A DNA stretch of 64,000 bases from Sphaerospermopsis kisseleviana NIES-73 (lineage in GTDB: Bacteria; Cyanobacteriota; Cyanobacteriia; Cyanobacteriales; Nostocaceae), in NCBI RefSeq assembly GCF_002368075.1, contig NZ_AP018314.1, positions 996,362-1,060,361 on the forward strand. Direction: 5' to 3'. Below are positions 18,650 through 29,994 of the stretch, piece after piece; positions within the stretch are counted from its first letter, which is position 1; the number at the start of each line of letters is the position of its first letter. The notes beneath the pieces were generated by a model that was given only the letters and a program-made list of their open reading frames with translations, made no database searches and had not been told where the DNA came from. The translations under genes and the position numbers were made by a program.

Positions 18650-21600
18650 TTATCCTTCTATTATTTTAATCTCTTCTGGTGTTAATTCATAAAGTTGATA
18701 AACCATTTGATCAATTTCTGCTTCTAATCCGCTTGTATCTGCATTTGGATCTGATTTTTTAGCTGTGAGAATTTGATCAACTAATTGTGTCAGAATGTCT
18801 TGATCAAGATTAGAAATTTGAGGAATAGGGATTTGTTCAAAGTATTGAGGTTTTACTTCAAGATAACCTCCACTTCTGACAACACAAATATTTCTCAAAA
18901 AATACCAAATTAGTCGAGAATTAAGGATACCAAGTAAATATTTTTCCTTGACACTTATTGGTAAAAATACTGCTGGTGCATTGAGATAAGTACCTGATTC
19001 ATCAAAACAAAATTTATTTGATTTTTGCAGATTAGGAAATATAATTTTAGGTTGGGTAAACAAATCATAGTAAGCACAGTTTCTTAATTCCCACCAATAT
19101 TGACCTTTGTCATATCTTTTTTTAGCTTTTTTCTGAAAATTTAATAGATGCTTAAAAATACTTGAGTATTGTTTTTTCATCCTTTCTAAAGCGTCATCTT
19201 CTGTTAGCTTACCAAAATTTAATTGTGTAGATTTACTGGCAAATATTATCATCCATTTATCAGCAGATGGAGTAACCCATTTTTTAATGTCTTTACCATC
19301 AAAAACAGGTTTTAATTCTGGATCATTAGACATTTTTTTATTAATGATAAAAGCCTCATTTAAACCAGTTAATATACCACGATAACATTTACCAAATATA
19401 TCTATAATTCGATTATTTTTATTGAGTTTATTTAATAATTCTTGCTCACCATCATTTCTAAAATGCCATACCTCACCTAATAATGATTGATGAGAAATTC
19501 GACTAAAATGTTCGGGGTTAAAAAGATTTACCCTGTCATCATATAGAGTTTTATTCACTTTAATAAAATCAAAACTTTCATGAATATTATAAGATTTGGA
19601 AGCAAGAAAAATAATTGTATAAGTAGTAGCTTCATCAAATACAACTACGGAAGTAAAATCTAAATACTTGTCAATGGTAAAATTTTTGATCACAAAATCT
19701 CTTAGTATCTTACCAGCAGTTGTTTTATCATAAGTATTGTTAATAAAACAGAATTTACCTTGATTGGCTAAAATTGAATGTGAAACCTCATAAAAATAAT
19801 AAAATATATCTCCAGCAGTAGCAAAGGTAGTAAATTTATTTTTTAGATAGATTTTTAAATATCCTAATTCTTCTGATCTAATATAAGGAGGATTACCAAT
19901 TACTACATCAAAACCAATAAAATCACCATCATTATTTAATACTTCAGGAAACTCAAAACGCCATTCAAAAGCATAAGTGTAAATTTTGCCATTTTCTATT
20001 TCTTCAATCTCAACCCGTAACTTATCAATTTCATTATTTAACTGACTAATTCTTTGAACCCGCAGTTTTTTCTCATCTTCACTTTCTTCTAGTAATAAGG
20101 TTTGATTTTCCAGATTGTAAACTTCCCCCTCTAATTGTCTTAACTTAGTTTTATTATGATCACTTAATCCCAAAGTTGTTTTCAAATTACTTTTAATATC
20201 GTTAATCAATTTGTTCATTGCTCTTTTTTGTTCTCGATTTTCAGCGTTGCGGTAAGTTTGTACAGCATTTCTATAAATTTCAATACTGTAATTACTTTTA
20301 TTTAAAGCAACTCGCAAATCAGCATCTAACGCAAAACGACTAATTAAAGAATTACCACATTTGATGTTAATATCAATATTCGGTAAAGTTTCCAGTTCAG
20401 TATAATTACTTGCGGTTTTATAATAAGCATTTTTCAAAAGTTCAATCCATAACCGCAACCGACATATTTTGACAGAATTGGGGTTAATATCCACACCAAA
20501 TAAACAGGTTTCAATAATTATTTGTTTTTCATGAAATAGAGTTTCTTGTACTCGCTGACTTTCCTTATTTTTGGGATTATATTCAAATAATAAACCATCT
20601 TCATCAGTAATAATTAATTCATCGTTAACAACTTCTATCTGATATTCCTTTAATCTTTTACCTTCCCTATCAAGTAAAATTTTCAGTTCGCTTTTGATTG
20701 CAATAATTTCATTCAAAGCTGAAACTAAAAAATGTCCTGAACCCACAGCAGGATCACATATTTTTAAACTGTTAATAATATCATTAGCTGCTTTTTTATC
20801 CTCTATTTTATCATATAAATCATTAATAGTTTCACAATTCCAATCTTTAACTTCATTAAATTTCTGAACAACTGCTTTTCTAATGGTTTCTCGACACATA
20901 TACATAGTAATGAAACCAGGAGTAAAGAAAGAACCATCTTTATAACCGTTAATTTTCTCAAAGATTAAACCCAGTACAGCAGCATTAATTAATCTTTTAT
21001 TTTCTTCCTGAATTTCTTCCCCAGTTTCACTACTAAAATCATAAGCATTGAGAAATTCAAAGAGATATTCTAAAGTATTAATTTCACCGATGCGTTTTTT
21101 TCCATTACTATCTTTTAAAATGGTAGAAGAGAAAATTTGTAAGTTCTCATTTCTGAGATTATTGATAAAAATAGTTACTTGTTCAATATCCGTCGGTTCA
21201 AATAGAGAACTATTCAAATAAGGAACATGAGAAAAGCTTTTTTGTACGGTTTGATTTCTTTCGTGGTGTTTACGAGCTAATACGCTGAAGAAAAGACTAT
21301 TCAGATCATCATAATTTCTGACTTTCTGTAAATTCAAAAATCCAAAGGATAAATCATTTTTATGATATTTAATTAATTGAGCTTCTAATAATTTCAAAAA
21401 TAGGATTCTATTAATCCAAGTAATTGCTAATTCTAAACCCAGATTGAAAAGTTGTTCTTGGTAAGTTTCTCCAAATTGTTCTGGTTTCTCTAACCGAGAA
21501 ATTTTATCTAAACTATCGAGTTGAATAATGGCATTTTCTATTAATGAACCAACGTTTCTTTCAGGTTCTTTTTTCCGTTGAATCAGTTTTTTACTACCTT

Positions 21601-21700
21601 CTTTAATTTCCGTTAAACCGATAATATGTAATAGTTCGCTATAAAATCCTTTATCAAGAGTATTGCTATCATTTGCAAAAGGTAATTTTAATAAGTTCAT
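18650..21700 (-). CDS. Eco57I-like DNA methyltransferase with target-recognition domain, lacking the nuclease domain
   Basis: A 1016-aa paralogue of the gene at 21971. It starts at the point corresponding to about residue 247 of that protein, so the N-terminal nuclease is absent. It keeps the N6-adenine methyltransferase core: motif I DPAVGSGHFLVSALNE near 318 and NPPY near 603. After NPPY it diverges fully from its neighbour (IRSEELGYLKIYLKNKF), then regains similarity at the extreme C-terminus (DQMVYQLYELTPEEIKIIE). It probably methylates a different site. It could be a modification-only enzyme or a non-functional duplicate. Confidence 0.88.
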   Translation of the reverse strand: MNLLKLPFANDSNTLDKGFYSELLHIIGLTEIKEGSKKLIQRKKEPERNVGSLIENAIIQLDSLDKISRLEKPEQFGETYQEQLFNLGLELAITWINRILFLKLLEAQLIKYHKNDLSFGFLNLQKVRNYDDLNSLFFSVLARKHHERNQTVQKSFSHVPYLNSSLFEPTDIEQVTIFINNLRNENLQIFSSTILKDSNGKKRIGEINTLEYLFEFLNAYDFSSETGEEIQEENKRLINAAVLGLIFEKINGYKDGSFFTPGFITMYMCRETIRKAVVQKFNEVKDWNCETINDLYDKIEDKKAANDIINSLKICDPAVGSGHFLVSALNEIIAIKSELKILLDREGKRLKEYQIEVVNDELIITDEDGLLFEYNPKNKESQRVQETLFHEKQIIIETCLFGVDINPNSVKICRLRLWIELLKNAYYKTASNYTELETLPNIDINIKCGNSLISRFALDADLRVALNKSNYSIEIYRNAVQTYRNAENREQKRAMNKLINDIKSNLKTTLGLSDHNKTKLRQLEGEVYNLENQTLLLEESEDEKKLRVQRISQLNNEIDKLRVEIEEIENGKIYTYAFEWRFEFPEVLNNDGDFIGFDVVIGNPPYIRSEELGYLKIYLKNKFTTFATAGDIFYYFYEVSHSILANQGKFCFINNTYDKTTAGKILRDFVIKNFTIDKYLDFTSVVVFDEATTYTIIFLASKSYNIHESFDFIKVNKTLYDDRVNLFNPEHFSRISHQSLLGEVWHFRNDGEQELLNKLNKNNRIIDIFGKCYRGILTGLNEAFIINKKMSNDPELKPVFDGKDIKKWVTPSADKWMIIFASKSTQLNFGKLTEDDALERMKKQYSSIFKHLLNFQKKAKKRYDKGQYWWELRNCAYYDLFTQPKIIFPNLQKSNKFCFDESGTYLNAPAVFLPISVKEKYLLGILNSRLIWYFLRNICVVRSGGYLEVKPQYFEQIPIPQISNLDQDILTQLVDQILTAKKSDPNADTSGLEAEIDQMVYQLYELTPEEIKIIEG

Positions 21701-21854
21701 TTTTTCACACCTTGATATTGATTAAATTTAGTTTAACCAAAGCTAAATTATTCAGTAATATTTACAGATAAATTTAGCTTGTTTTTTTACAAATCTTATA
21801 ATTTGTTCGGACACCATTTAATTTTAGTCTTAAATTGTCAGAATCAGATATTGC

Positions 21855-21925
21855 GTAGGTTGGGTTGACGTTAGGAAATCCAACATTGTTAAACATCTGT
21901 TGGGTTGTTGCTTAACCCAACCTAC
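21855..21925. repeat. Inverted repeat GTAGGTTGGGTT ... AACCCAACCTAC
   Basis: A perfect 12-bp inverted repeat with a 47-bp interior lies between the two paralogous methyltransferase genes. The interior carries a further TGGGTTG copy. It may be a small non-autonomous element or a terminator for the upstream gene. The rest of the 270-bp spacer is AT-rich with no gene. Confidence 0.75.
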
Positions 21926-21970
21926 AAAAATTAATTAATATCAGAAGTTGGGGATATGGATAAGGTGATA

Positions 21971-24900
21971 TTATCTAGAACTTTCGATAATTTTAATTTC
22001 CTCTGCTGTTAAATTATAAAGTTGATAAACCATTTGATCAATTTCTGCTTCTAATGCGCTTGTATCTGCATTCGGATCTGCTTTTTTAGCTATGAGAATT
22101 TGATCAACTATTTTTTCTAGTGATAATTCTTCAATTTCTGTAGGTTCTTTAATAGGTAACATTTCAATTTTATATTTTTTCCATCTGTTTGTACCCATTC
22201 CTGTAGTAGTGGAAATTTGATTAAAATACCATGCTGATAGTTGGGAATTTAAAATTGCTAATAAATATTTAAGTTTTTCACCAGTCATCAAAAAAGTAGT
22301 AGCTTCAGCATAATATTTAGAATCATCAAAAGCAAATTTAGGTTGATCAGATATTTCACCCCAAACTATTTTAGGTTTTTCAAAATCTTCTAAATATGCA
22401 CAATTTCTTAAATTTGTCCAATGCTTACCTTGATCTTGTCGTTGTTCAATATCAGGAATAAAAGAACTTAAATAATTATAAATAGATGGATAATTTTCTT
22501 CAGCTTTAATTCTCTCAATATTACTTTTTATGATTCCATTATGTGTATTAATTAAGTATAATCCAGAAAAATCATAACTATATTTTTTTAAATCTCTACC
22601 TCTTAAAATTGGTTTAATTATTTCTGATGATTTTTCATCTTCAGAAATTAATTTATTTCTAGTTTCTTCGTTAATAATAAAAGCTGCATTATATCCTGTT
22701 TTAATACCAAAATTTATTGTAATTTTAAAATCCTTTAATTTTTTAGCAATTTGTTCTATTTTTTGTTTCAATTCTCCAACTTTTTCATTTCCTATAATCC
22801 ATTCTGATGTATTAGGTATTTTAAATTCAAAACAGTTGTTAATGAAATATTCATCTAAGGAAGAACCAAATATATAATTACTCATTAAACTAGCTACATT
22901 AAAACATTCATTTAGTTGATCTTTTTTAAGAAGTATAATATTTGATTCTACAGTTGCTTCTTCAAAAATCTGAATATCTTCAATATTTAATAAAGTCTTA
23001 GGTTGCATATTTTCCCTAAAATATTTTTTCAAAGCATCACCATAAATCGTCTTTAACCAAGAATTAGACGTGATATAATTTAAAAATCCTTGTTTCCTTA
23101 AAATGCAATTTCCTTGTTCATAAAACAAGCAATAAATATCTGAACCTTTTGTATAAGTTTGATATTTATTTTCAAAATAAGCAATTTGATATTTATCTTT
23201 AATTTTAGATAGTGAAAAGTAAGGAGGATTACCAATAACGACATCAAAACCAACAAAAACACCATCATTATTCAAAACTTCAGGAAATTCAAACCTCCAC
23301 TCAAAAGCATTATCATAAATCTTCCCACTTTCTATATCTTCAATCTCAACTCGTAACTTATCAATCTCATTATTTAACTTAGCAATCTTTTTCTCCCGTG
23401 CTTTTTTCTCAGCTTTAGTTTCCTCAAACAAAGAAGTTTGATTTTCTAAATTCTCAACTTCACCCTGTAACCTTCTTAACTTAGTTTTATTAGGATCACT
23501 TAATCCCAATGTTGTCTTTAAATTACCTTTAATATCATTAATTAACCTTGTCATTTCCCGCTTTTGTTCTCTATTTTCAGCGTTGCGGTAAGTTTGTACA
23601 GCATTTCTATAAATTTCAATACTGTAATTACTTTTATTTAAAGCAACTCGCAAATCAGCATCTAACGCAAAACGACTAATTAAAGAATTACCACATTTGA
23701 TGTTAATATCAATATTGGGTAAAGTTTCCAGTTCAGTATAATTACTTGCGGTTTTATAATAAGCATTTTTCAAAAGTTCAATCCATAACCGCAACCGACA
23801 TATTTTCACAGAATTGGGGTTAATATCCACACCAAATAAACAGGTTTCAATAATTATTTGTTTTTCATGAAATAGAGTTTCTTGTACTCGCTGACTTTCC
23901 TTATTTTTGGGATTATATTCAAATAATAAACCATCTTCATCGGTAATAATTAATTCATCGTTAACAACTTCTATCTGATATTCCTTTAATCTTTTACCTT
24001 CCCTATCAAGTAAAATTTTTAGTTCGCTTTTGATTGCAATAATTTCATTCAAAGCTGAAACTAAAAAATGTCCTGAACCCACAGCAGGATCACATATTTT
24101 TAAACTGTTAATAATATCATTAGCTGCTTTTTTATCCTCTATTTTATCATATAAATCATTAATAGTTTCACAATTCCAACCTTTAACTTCATTAAATTTC
24201 TGAACAACTGCTTTTCTAATGGTTTCTCGACACATATACATAGTAATAAAACCAGGAGTAAAGAAAGAACCATCTTTATAACCATTAATTTTCTCAAAGA
24301 TTAAACCCAGTACAGCAGCATTAATTAATCTTTTATTCTCTTCCTGAATTTCTTCCCCAGTTTCACTACTAAAATCATAAGCATTGAGAAATTCAAATAG
24401 ATATTCTAAAGCATTAATTTCACCAGTGCGTTTTTTACCGTTATTATCTTTTAAGATAGTACCTGTAAAAATCGGTAATTTCTCATTTCCTAAATTGCTA
24501 ATTACAATAGTATCTTGTTCAAGGTCTGTAAGTTCAAACAAAGAACTGTTTAAATAAGGAACATGAGCAAATATTGTTTGTAATTTCTGGCTTCTTTCCT
24601 GTGGTTTACGTGCTAAAACGCTAAAAAATAGACTATTGAGATCATCATAATTCTTAACTTTTTGTAAATTCAAAAATCCAAAGGATAAATCATTTTTATG
24701 ATATTTAATTAATTGAGCTTCTAATAATTTCAAAAATAGGATTCTATTAATCCAAGTAATTGCTAATTCTAAACCCAGATTGAAAAGTTGTTCTTGGTAA
24801 GTTTCTCCAAATTGTTCTGGTTTCTCTAACCGAGAAATTTTATCTAAACTATCGAGTTGAATAATGGCATTTTCTATTAATGAACCAACGTTTCTTTCAG

Positions 24901-25765
24901 GTTCTTTTTTCCGTTGAATCAGTTTTTTACTACCTTCTTTAGTTTCTACCAAACCGATAATATGTAATAATTCACTGTAAAATCCTTTATCAAGAGTATT
25001 ACTATCATTAGTAAAAGGTAATTTTAATAAATGTTCTGGAGAAAATAGCTTAAACAGGGAAATTAACTTATGTTCATCTGGATGTTCACCAGGGTTTAAA
25101 TATTGCTGATAGTCTCGAATATCTAAATGTGTAAAGGTGATTTTATCGGCAATTTCATCAATGGTAGGTTTAGCAATTTCTTTATAAAAGAAGTCGGTTT
25201 TTTTATTGCTTAATCTTCCAGCTTCAAAATCTGTAAACTGCTGAACCAGGGTTTTATTTTCTATAAATGCTTTCTCAAATATATTAGCATCAAAAATGAA
25301 CCATTCATAAATATTAGTCGCTATTAAATATTTAATTTCTAAATTTTTAGCTGTCAAACGTTCCCGCAGAAAATATAAAACTAATTCTTGCAAAGCTTTG
25401 GTGTTTAAATTATCAACTTTGAGCATTTCGCTTTTATTTGTTGGTTTTTTAAATTCTAAAATTACACCAACAGTAGTCTTAGCGTCTTTACCATTATGGA
25501 TCACTAAATCATTTCTTCCTTTGGTGTTTATAAAATGATTGTTGCTGTAATATGTGTTTTTTAAAAAGTCACCAATTAGATTTTTGTGAAATTCTTCTGA
25601 TTCGGATTCGTTGATTTTATCAATTAAATTTTGTAGGTTCTTTTTGAAGTTCTCAATGTCATTTCTGTTGGGTTTAACTTTGAGAAAGGCTTTATTTAAT
25701 GATTCTCTTGGTTGGATTTTATGAAAATTCATATTGTTCATTTTATGTAACGGTTTAACTATCAA
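21971..25765 (-). CDS. Eco57I-like (type IIG) restriction-modification enzyme
   Basis: A 1264-aa single-chain restriction-modification protein. The N-terminal domain holds a PD-(D/E)XK nuclease signature, D86 in GRNDLVIHNG and E104-F-K106 in VILEFKKPT. The methyltransferase follows: motif I DPAVGSGHFLVSALNE near 560 and NPPYFSLSK near 844. The last 400 residues form the target-recognition and TaqI-type C-terminal region. Such enzymes cleave and methylate from one polypeptide. Length and domain order suggest a working enzyme. The long identical stretches shared with its neighbour point to recent duplication or gene conversion. Confidence 0.92.
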   Translation of the reverse strand: MIVKPLHKMNNMNFHKIQPRESLNKAFLKVKPNRNDIENFKKNLQNLIDKINESESEEFHKNLIGDFLKNTYYSNNHFINTKGRNDLVIHNGKDAKTTVGVILEFKKPTNKSEMLKVDNLNTKALQELVLYFLRERLTAKNLEIKYLIATNIYEWFIFDANIFEKAFIENKTLVQQFTDFEAGRLSNKKTDFFYKEIAKPTIDEIADKITFTHLDIRDYQQYLNPGEHPDEHKLISLFKLFSPEHLLKLPFTNDSNTLDKGFYSELLHIIGLVETKEGSKKLIQRKKEPERNVGSLIENAIIQLDSLDKISRLEKPEQFGETYQEQLFNLGLELAITWINRILFLKLLEAQLIKYHKNDLSFGFLNLQKVKNYDDLNSLFFSVLARKPQERSQKLQTIFAHVPYLNSSLFELTDLEQDTIVISNLGNEKLPIFTGTILKDNNGKKRTGEINALEYLFEFLNAYDFSSETGEEIQEENKRLINAAVLGLIFEKINGYKDGSFFTPGFITMYMCRETIRKAVVQKFNEVKGWNCETINDLYDKIEDKKAANDIINSLKICDPAVGSGHFLVSALNEIIAIKSELKILLDREGKRLKEYQIEVVNDELIITDEDGLLFEYNPKNKESQRVQETLFHEKQIIIETCLFGVDINPNSVKICRLRLWIELLKNAYYKTASNYTELETLPNIDINIKCGNSLISRFALDADLRVALNKSNYSIEIYRNAVQTYRNAENREQKREMTRLINDIKGNLKTTLGLSDPNKTKLRRLQGEVENLENQTSLFEETKAEKKAREKKIAKLNNEIDKLRVEIEDIESGKIYDNAFEWRFEFPEVLNNDGVFVGFDVVIGNPPYFSLSKIKDKYQIAYFENKYQTYTKGSDIYCLFYEQGNCILRKQGFLNYITSNSWLKTIYGDALKKYFRENMQPKTLLNIEDIQIFEEATVESNIILLKKDQLNECFNVASLMSNYIFGSSLDEYFINNCFEFKIPNTSEWIIGNEKVGELKQKIEQIAKKLKDFKITINFGIKTGYNAAFIINEETRNKLISEDEKSSEIIKPILRGRDLKKYSYDFSGLYLINTHNGIIKSNIERIKAEENYPSIYNYLSSFIPDIEQRQDQGKHWTNLRNCAYLEDFEKPKIVWGEISDQPKFAFDDSKYYAEATTFLMTGEKLKYLLAILNSQLSAWYFNQISTTTGMGTNRWKKYKIEMLPIKEPTEIEELSLEKIVDQILIAKKADPNADTSALEAEIDQMVYQLYNLTAEEIKIIESSR

Positions 25766-25959
25766 TTATTACTTGTTTTGTGATACTATACCATAAATAA
25801 TTACAAATAGTATGTAACAAAAAATAAATTTATATAAACTTATTTTCCCTTATGTTTTCTAGCTCCTTATTTGTCGTAAGGAAAATTTTTAACGCCTAAC
25901 TACTTATAGCGATTTATAGCGATCGCCTTTCCAACTCTAGCCACATTGACTTCATCAGT

Positions 25960-25988
25960 GCGATACCTTCGGTAAGCTTCGCTAACGC
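25960..25988 (-). repeat. 29-bp double-mini-hairpin element
   Basis: On the minus strand it reads GCGTTAGCGAAGC followed by TTACCGAAGGTATCGC. It contains AGC-GAA-GCT and TACC-GAA-GGTA mini-hairpins. It is the same element that recurs at 57546 and in the arrays at 59909-61020. A normal HIP1 site lies about 40 bp to its left (25919). Confidence 0.9.
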
Positions 25989-25997
25989 TTTTCTCAT

Positions 25998-26333
25998 TCA
26001 TAAATATTCAATCCTTCCAAACATCTCTTCAGGTGATAGCAACTCCCAAATTAATACTAAACCCTGAATAATTTGCCCAATAGATTTAGTCTGTTGAGAA
26101 CAATAAACAATTCCCAAATGATTGGTATTGACTTGATGTAATCTCAAAAAATCAGTATCCTGAGTAAATATAACTCTTCCTTGAGATACCGAAAATTCTA
26201 ATTGCACCTCATCAGATACAGAAATAAGTCCTTGTTCTGGAGTCGTGGTTACATCAATTCCCCGTTTGCGAAGTCCAGCAGCAATGGCATTACTGACATT
26301 TTCATCTAAATGAAATTTAATTTCTCTAATCAT
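25998..26333 (-). CDS. DUF5615 PIN-like putative toxin
   Basis: A 111-aa PIN-like protein of the DUF5615/Mut7-C-related family. It begins MIREIKFHLDENVSNAI, with acidic residues D10-E11, and has VIFTQDTDFLRLH near 73-85, which fits a metal-dependent RNase fold. Its start overlaps the upstream DUF433 gene by 8 bp. DUF433/DUF5615 pairs are regarded as VapBC45-like toxin-antitoxin modules. Confidence 0.85.
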   Translation of the reverse strand: MIREIKFHLDENVSNAIAAGLRKRGIDVTTTPEQGLISVSDEVQLEFSVSQGRVIFTQDTDFLRLHQVNTNHLGIVYCSQQTKSIGQIIQGLVLIWELLSPEEMFGRIEYL

Positions 26334-26637
26334 GACCTTTTTGAAGTTTCTGCTGAACTAAAGAAGGCGTTTGAGCTTTCATCTCCCTAGCAAATACTTC
26401 GTCATCTTCTATATCTTTTCTAATCTCTTCCAGATGGTCATAATAATAAGCCAATGCTGCATGAACATCAGCTAAAGTAATACTAGGATAATGATAGACA
26501 ATTTCATCTGGTGACATTCCCATGCGTTCATACCAAATGACGATATTTTGTACTTTAATTCGATGTCCGGCAATGCGAGGTTTGCCACCACATATACCCG
26601 GCGTTATTTCAATATGATTAGTAATTACTGCTGTCAT
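26326..26637 (-). CDS. DUF433 putative antitoxin
   Basis: A 103-aa protein with the DUF433 signature: GGKPRIAGHRIKVQNIVIWY and PSITLADVHAALAYYYDH, a winged-helix/HTH-like domain. It lies directly before and overlaps the DUF5615 gene, so it is the likely antitoxin and autoregulator. A broken DUF433 gene of another lineage occurs at 32636. Confidence 0.87.
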   Translation of the reverse strand: MTAVITNHIEITPGICGGKPRIAGHRIKVQNIVIWYERMGMSPDEIVYHYPSITLADVHAALAYYYDHLEEIRKDIEDDEVFAREMKAQTPSLVQQKLQKGHD

Positions 26638-27180
26638 AAATTATCTGGTTATTTTTTAATATATTATATCTAAAAATAGCCATATAGCAGATATAGCGAT
26701 CGCCCTTTCCACTCGATCCATTTTTCTATCAAAATAGCGATCGCTTCATCTTCCTAACGCAACTCACTTACCATATTCAATCTTTTTTGTCAATCCCCCT
26801 GATTCCTAACCTGCTAATAACAGCATCAAAATAGTTGAATCTCATGTCAGGAATTTTTGATAAATCCCTGGCTTTTTTGCAGGTTCTTATTTTTGTGTGT
26901 TCTGAAACTCTTACCAGTAAGGGTTTTCAATTTGCTGCTTAAAACCCTGGTTTACAAATAGGTACAATAAGGCAAATTACAAATTCTCTTAAATCCTACC
27001 AGATGCCTGAAAATATTGCAATACCGTTGATAAATAAAAATAATTCTCAATTAAATATTAAGAAAATATAAAGGAAGAATTTTGAATAGTTATGTATTTT
27101 CAATCATTAAACTGTTAAAAAATAAGATTATATTATTGATTCCCGAAATAGAGAGTTAGCATCATTAACACTTGTGTAAT

Positions 27181-27209
27181 TTGACAACAATCTGCAATCT
27201 TGTTATTGT
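27181..27209 (+). promoter_or_regulatory. Candidate sigma70-type promoter
   Basis: TTGACA (27181-27186) and TATTGT (27204-27209) are separated by 17 bp. This would drive xisHI through a leader of about 250 nt. It rests on motif match only. Confidence 0.35.
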
Positions 27210-27261
27210 AAAAGTTTTTATGTATTTAAACAACACCCTAAATTAAATTCTTTCTTCCTTT

Positions 27262-27303
27262 GCGTCTACCCTGCGGGATCTCCTGACGGAGATTGCGCGA
27301 AAC
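27262..27303 (+). repeat. Palindromic element (GCGTCTACCCTGCGGGATCTC...)
   Basis: Contains GCGTCTACCCTGCGGGAT and GGAGATTGCGCGAAA. The CTCCTGACGGAG part forms a hairpin. The overall design, GCG at the left and CGC near the right with internal hairpins, resembles the 29-bp elements but the sequence differs. Similar small palindromes are known in Nostoc-type genomes. Confidence 0.6.
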
Positions 27304-27363
27304 ATTCCTCAAAGAATACTTACACAAAAGCAACCTTACACATCAACCTCCCGCATCAATGGA

Positions 27364-27438
27364 AAACTTCTTTAATCTCAGCCTATTTTTCCCCAGAAAC
27401 GCATAAACTAACGGTTGGTTTAGCACTAAACTGAAAAG
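27364..27438 (+). promoter_or_regulatory. Copy 1 of the eno leader, upstream of xisH
   Basis: This segment shows clear similarity to 28559-28633, directly upstream of eno: CTTCTTTAATCTCA, then ACGCATAAACTAACG, then TTGGTTTAG and ACTAAACT in the same order and spacing. Both copies form an AAACTAA-(3 nt)-TTGGTTT hairpin (here 27405-27421). It presumably becomes the 5' untranslated region of xisH. Confidence 0.75.
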
Positions 27439-27469
27439 GTAAGCTAAAGTTGATATTTTTGATTTAGTA

Positions 27470-27889
27470 ATGCCACAGTACGATTTATTTCATAATCAAG
27501 TTAAAAATGCCCTCACTAAAGATGGATGGACAATTACTGATGATCCATTTATATTAGAATATAAAGGTTTGCGTTTATACGCTGATTTGGGAGCAGAAAA
27601 GTTGTTTGCAGCCCAAAAGATGCAGCAAAAGATAGTAATTGAAATCAAGGTTTTTAACAGTCCTTCTTTAATTTCAGAATTAGAAAAAACTCTAGGACAA
27701 TACAATATTTATGTTAGTTTAATAAAAAGGATTAATCCAGAACATAAATTATATTTAGCAATTCCTGAAGCTGCTTATCAAGACTTTTTTCTCAAACCAG
27801 CTATTCAAGATATTTTAAGTGATCAACAGCAGATTAATTACATTATTTTTGATCCAATTCTGGAGGTAATTGTACAATGGATAAGTTAG
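27470..27889 (+). CDS. xisH: XisH, fdxN element excision controlling factor family
   Basis: A 139-aa XisH-family protein. In Anabaena the fdxN element needs XisH and XisI besides the recombinase XisF, but the family is widespread without that element and has a PD-(D/E)XK-like fold: here D53 in YADLGAEKL and E72-I-K74 in VIEIKVF. It ends DPILEVIVQWIS and overlaps xisI by 13 bp. No xisF is present in the window, so a role in fdxN excision is not shown. Confidence 0.88.
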   Translation: MPQYDLFHNQVKNALTKDGWTITDDPFILEYKGLRLYADLGAEKLFAAQKMQQKIVIEIKVFNSPSLISELEKTLGQYNIYVSLIKRINPEHKLYLAIPEAAYQDFFLKPAIQDILSDQQQINYIIFDPILEVIVQWIS

Positions 27890-28212
27890 AAAAATACAGA
27901 AAAATTATAATTAGTGTTGTCGGAAATCACGCTAAGTATAAACCTAGTCATGGTCAAATTGAGGCTTTGTGTATTTGTGATCAAGAATCTGATAATTATT
28001 TGTTAATGGATACAGGTTGGGATAAAACAGGTAGGGTTCATGCAGTGGTGTTTCATTTGCGAATTATTGATGGTAAAATCTGCATTGAATGGGATGGTAC
28101 AGAAAGGGGAATAACTGGGGAATTATGGGAGTTAGGAGTAGAAAAGGATGATATTATTTTAGGGTTTATTCGTCCTGAATATCGGCAGTTTACAGATTTT
28201 TCTGTGGCTTAA
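27877..28212 (+). CDS. xisI: XisI, fdxN element excision controlling factor family
   Basis: A 111-aa XisI-family protein (MDKLEKYRKIIISVVGNHAK...DIILGFIRPEYRQFTDFSVA). It starts within the end of xisH (13-bp overlap, same as in the second pair of the window). Members contain a W-D-xx-GR and GKICIEWDGTE segment. The function is unknown beyond the genetics of the fdxN element; co-occurrence with XisH suggests a complex. Confidence 0.9.
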   Translation: MDKLEKYRKIIISVVGNHAKYKPSHGQIEALCICDQESDNYLLMDTGWDKTGRVHAVVFHLRIIDGKICIEWDGTERGITGELWELGVEKDDIILGFIRPEYRQFTDFSVA

Positions 28213-29956
<1,744 letters not shown>

Positions 29957-29961
29957 TTGAT

Positions 29962-29986
29962 AATTGACAATTGATAATTGTCAATT
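29962..29986. terminator. Hairpin between convergent eno and argC
   Basis: AATTGACAATT and AATTGTCAATT form a perfect 11-bp stem with a 3-nt loop, in the 38-bp gap between the two convergent genes. AT-rich flanks on both sides allow it to act in both directions. Confidence 0.7.
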
Positions 29987-29994
29987 GTCAATTG

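Larger units (their letters stand above)
26638..27363. other. Long intergenic region upstream of xisH
   Basis: No gene is visible in these 726 bp. The left end holds two HIP1 sites (26697 and 26738) in a CCTTTCCACTC context. The middle is AT-rich with a short inverted pair of AGGGTTTT/AAAACCCT around 26925-26950. The right part holds a candidate promoter and a palindromic element, both listed separately. Confidence 0.6.

Noticed and set aside
27470..28212. Evidence for an fdxN-type excision element
   Set aside because: xisH and xisI are present but no recombinase gene and no element ends were found in the window.
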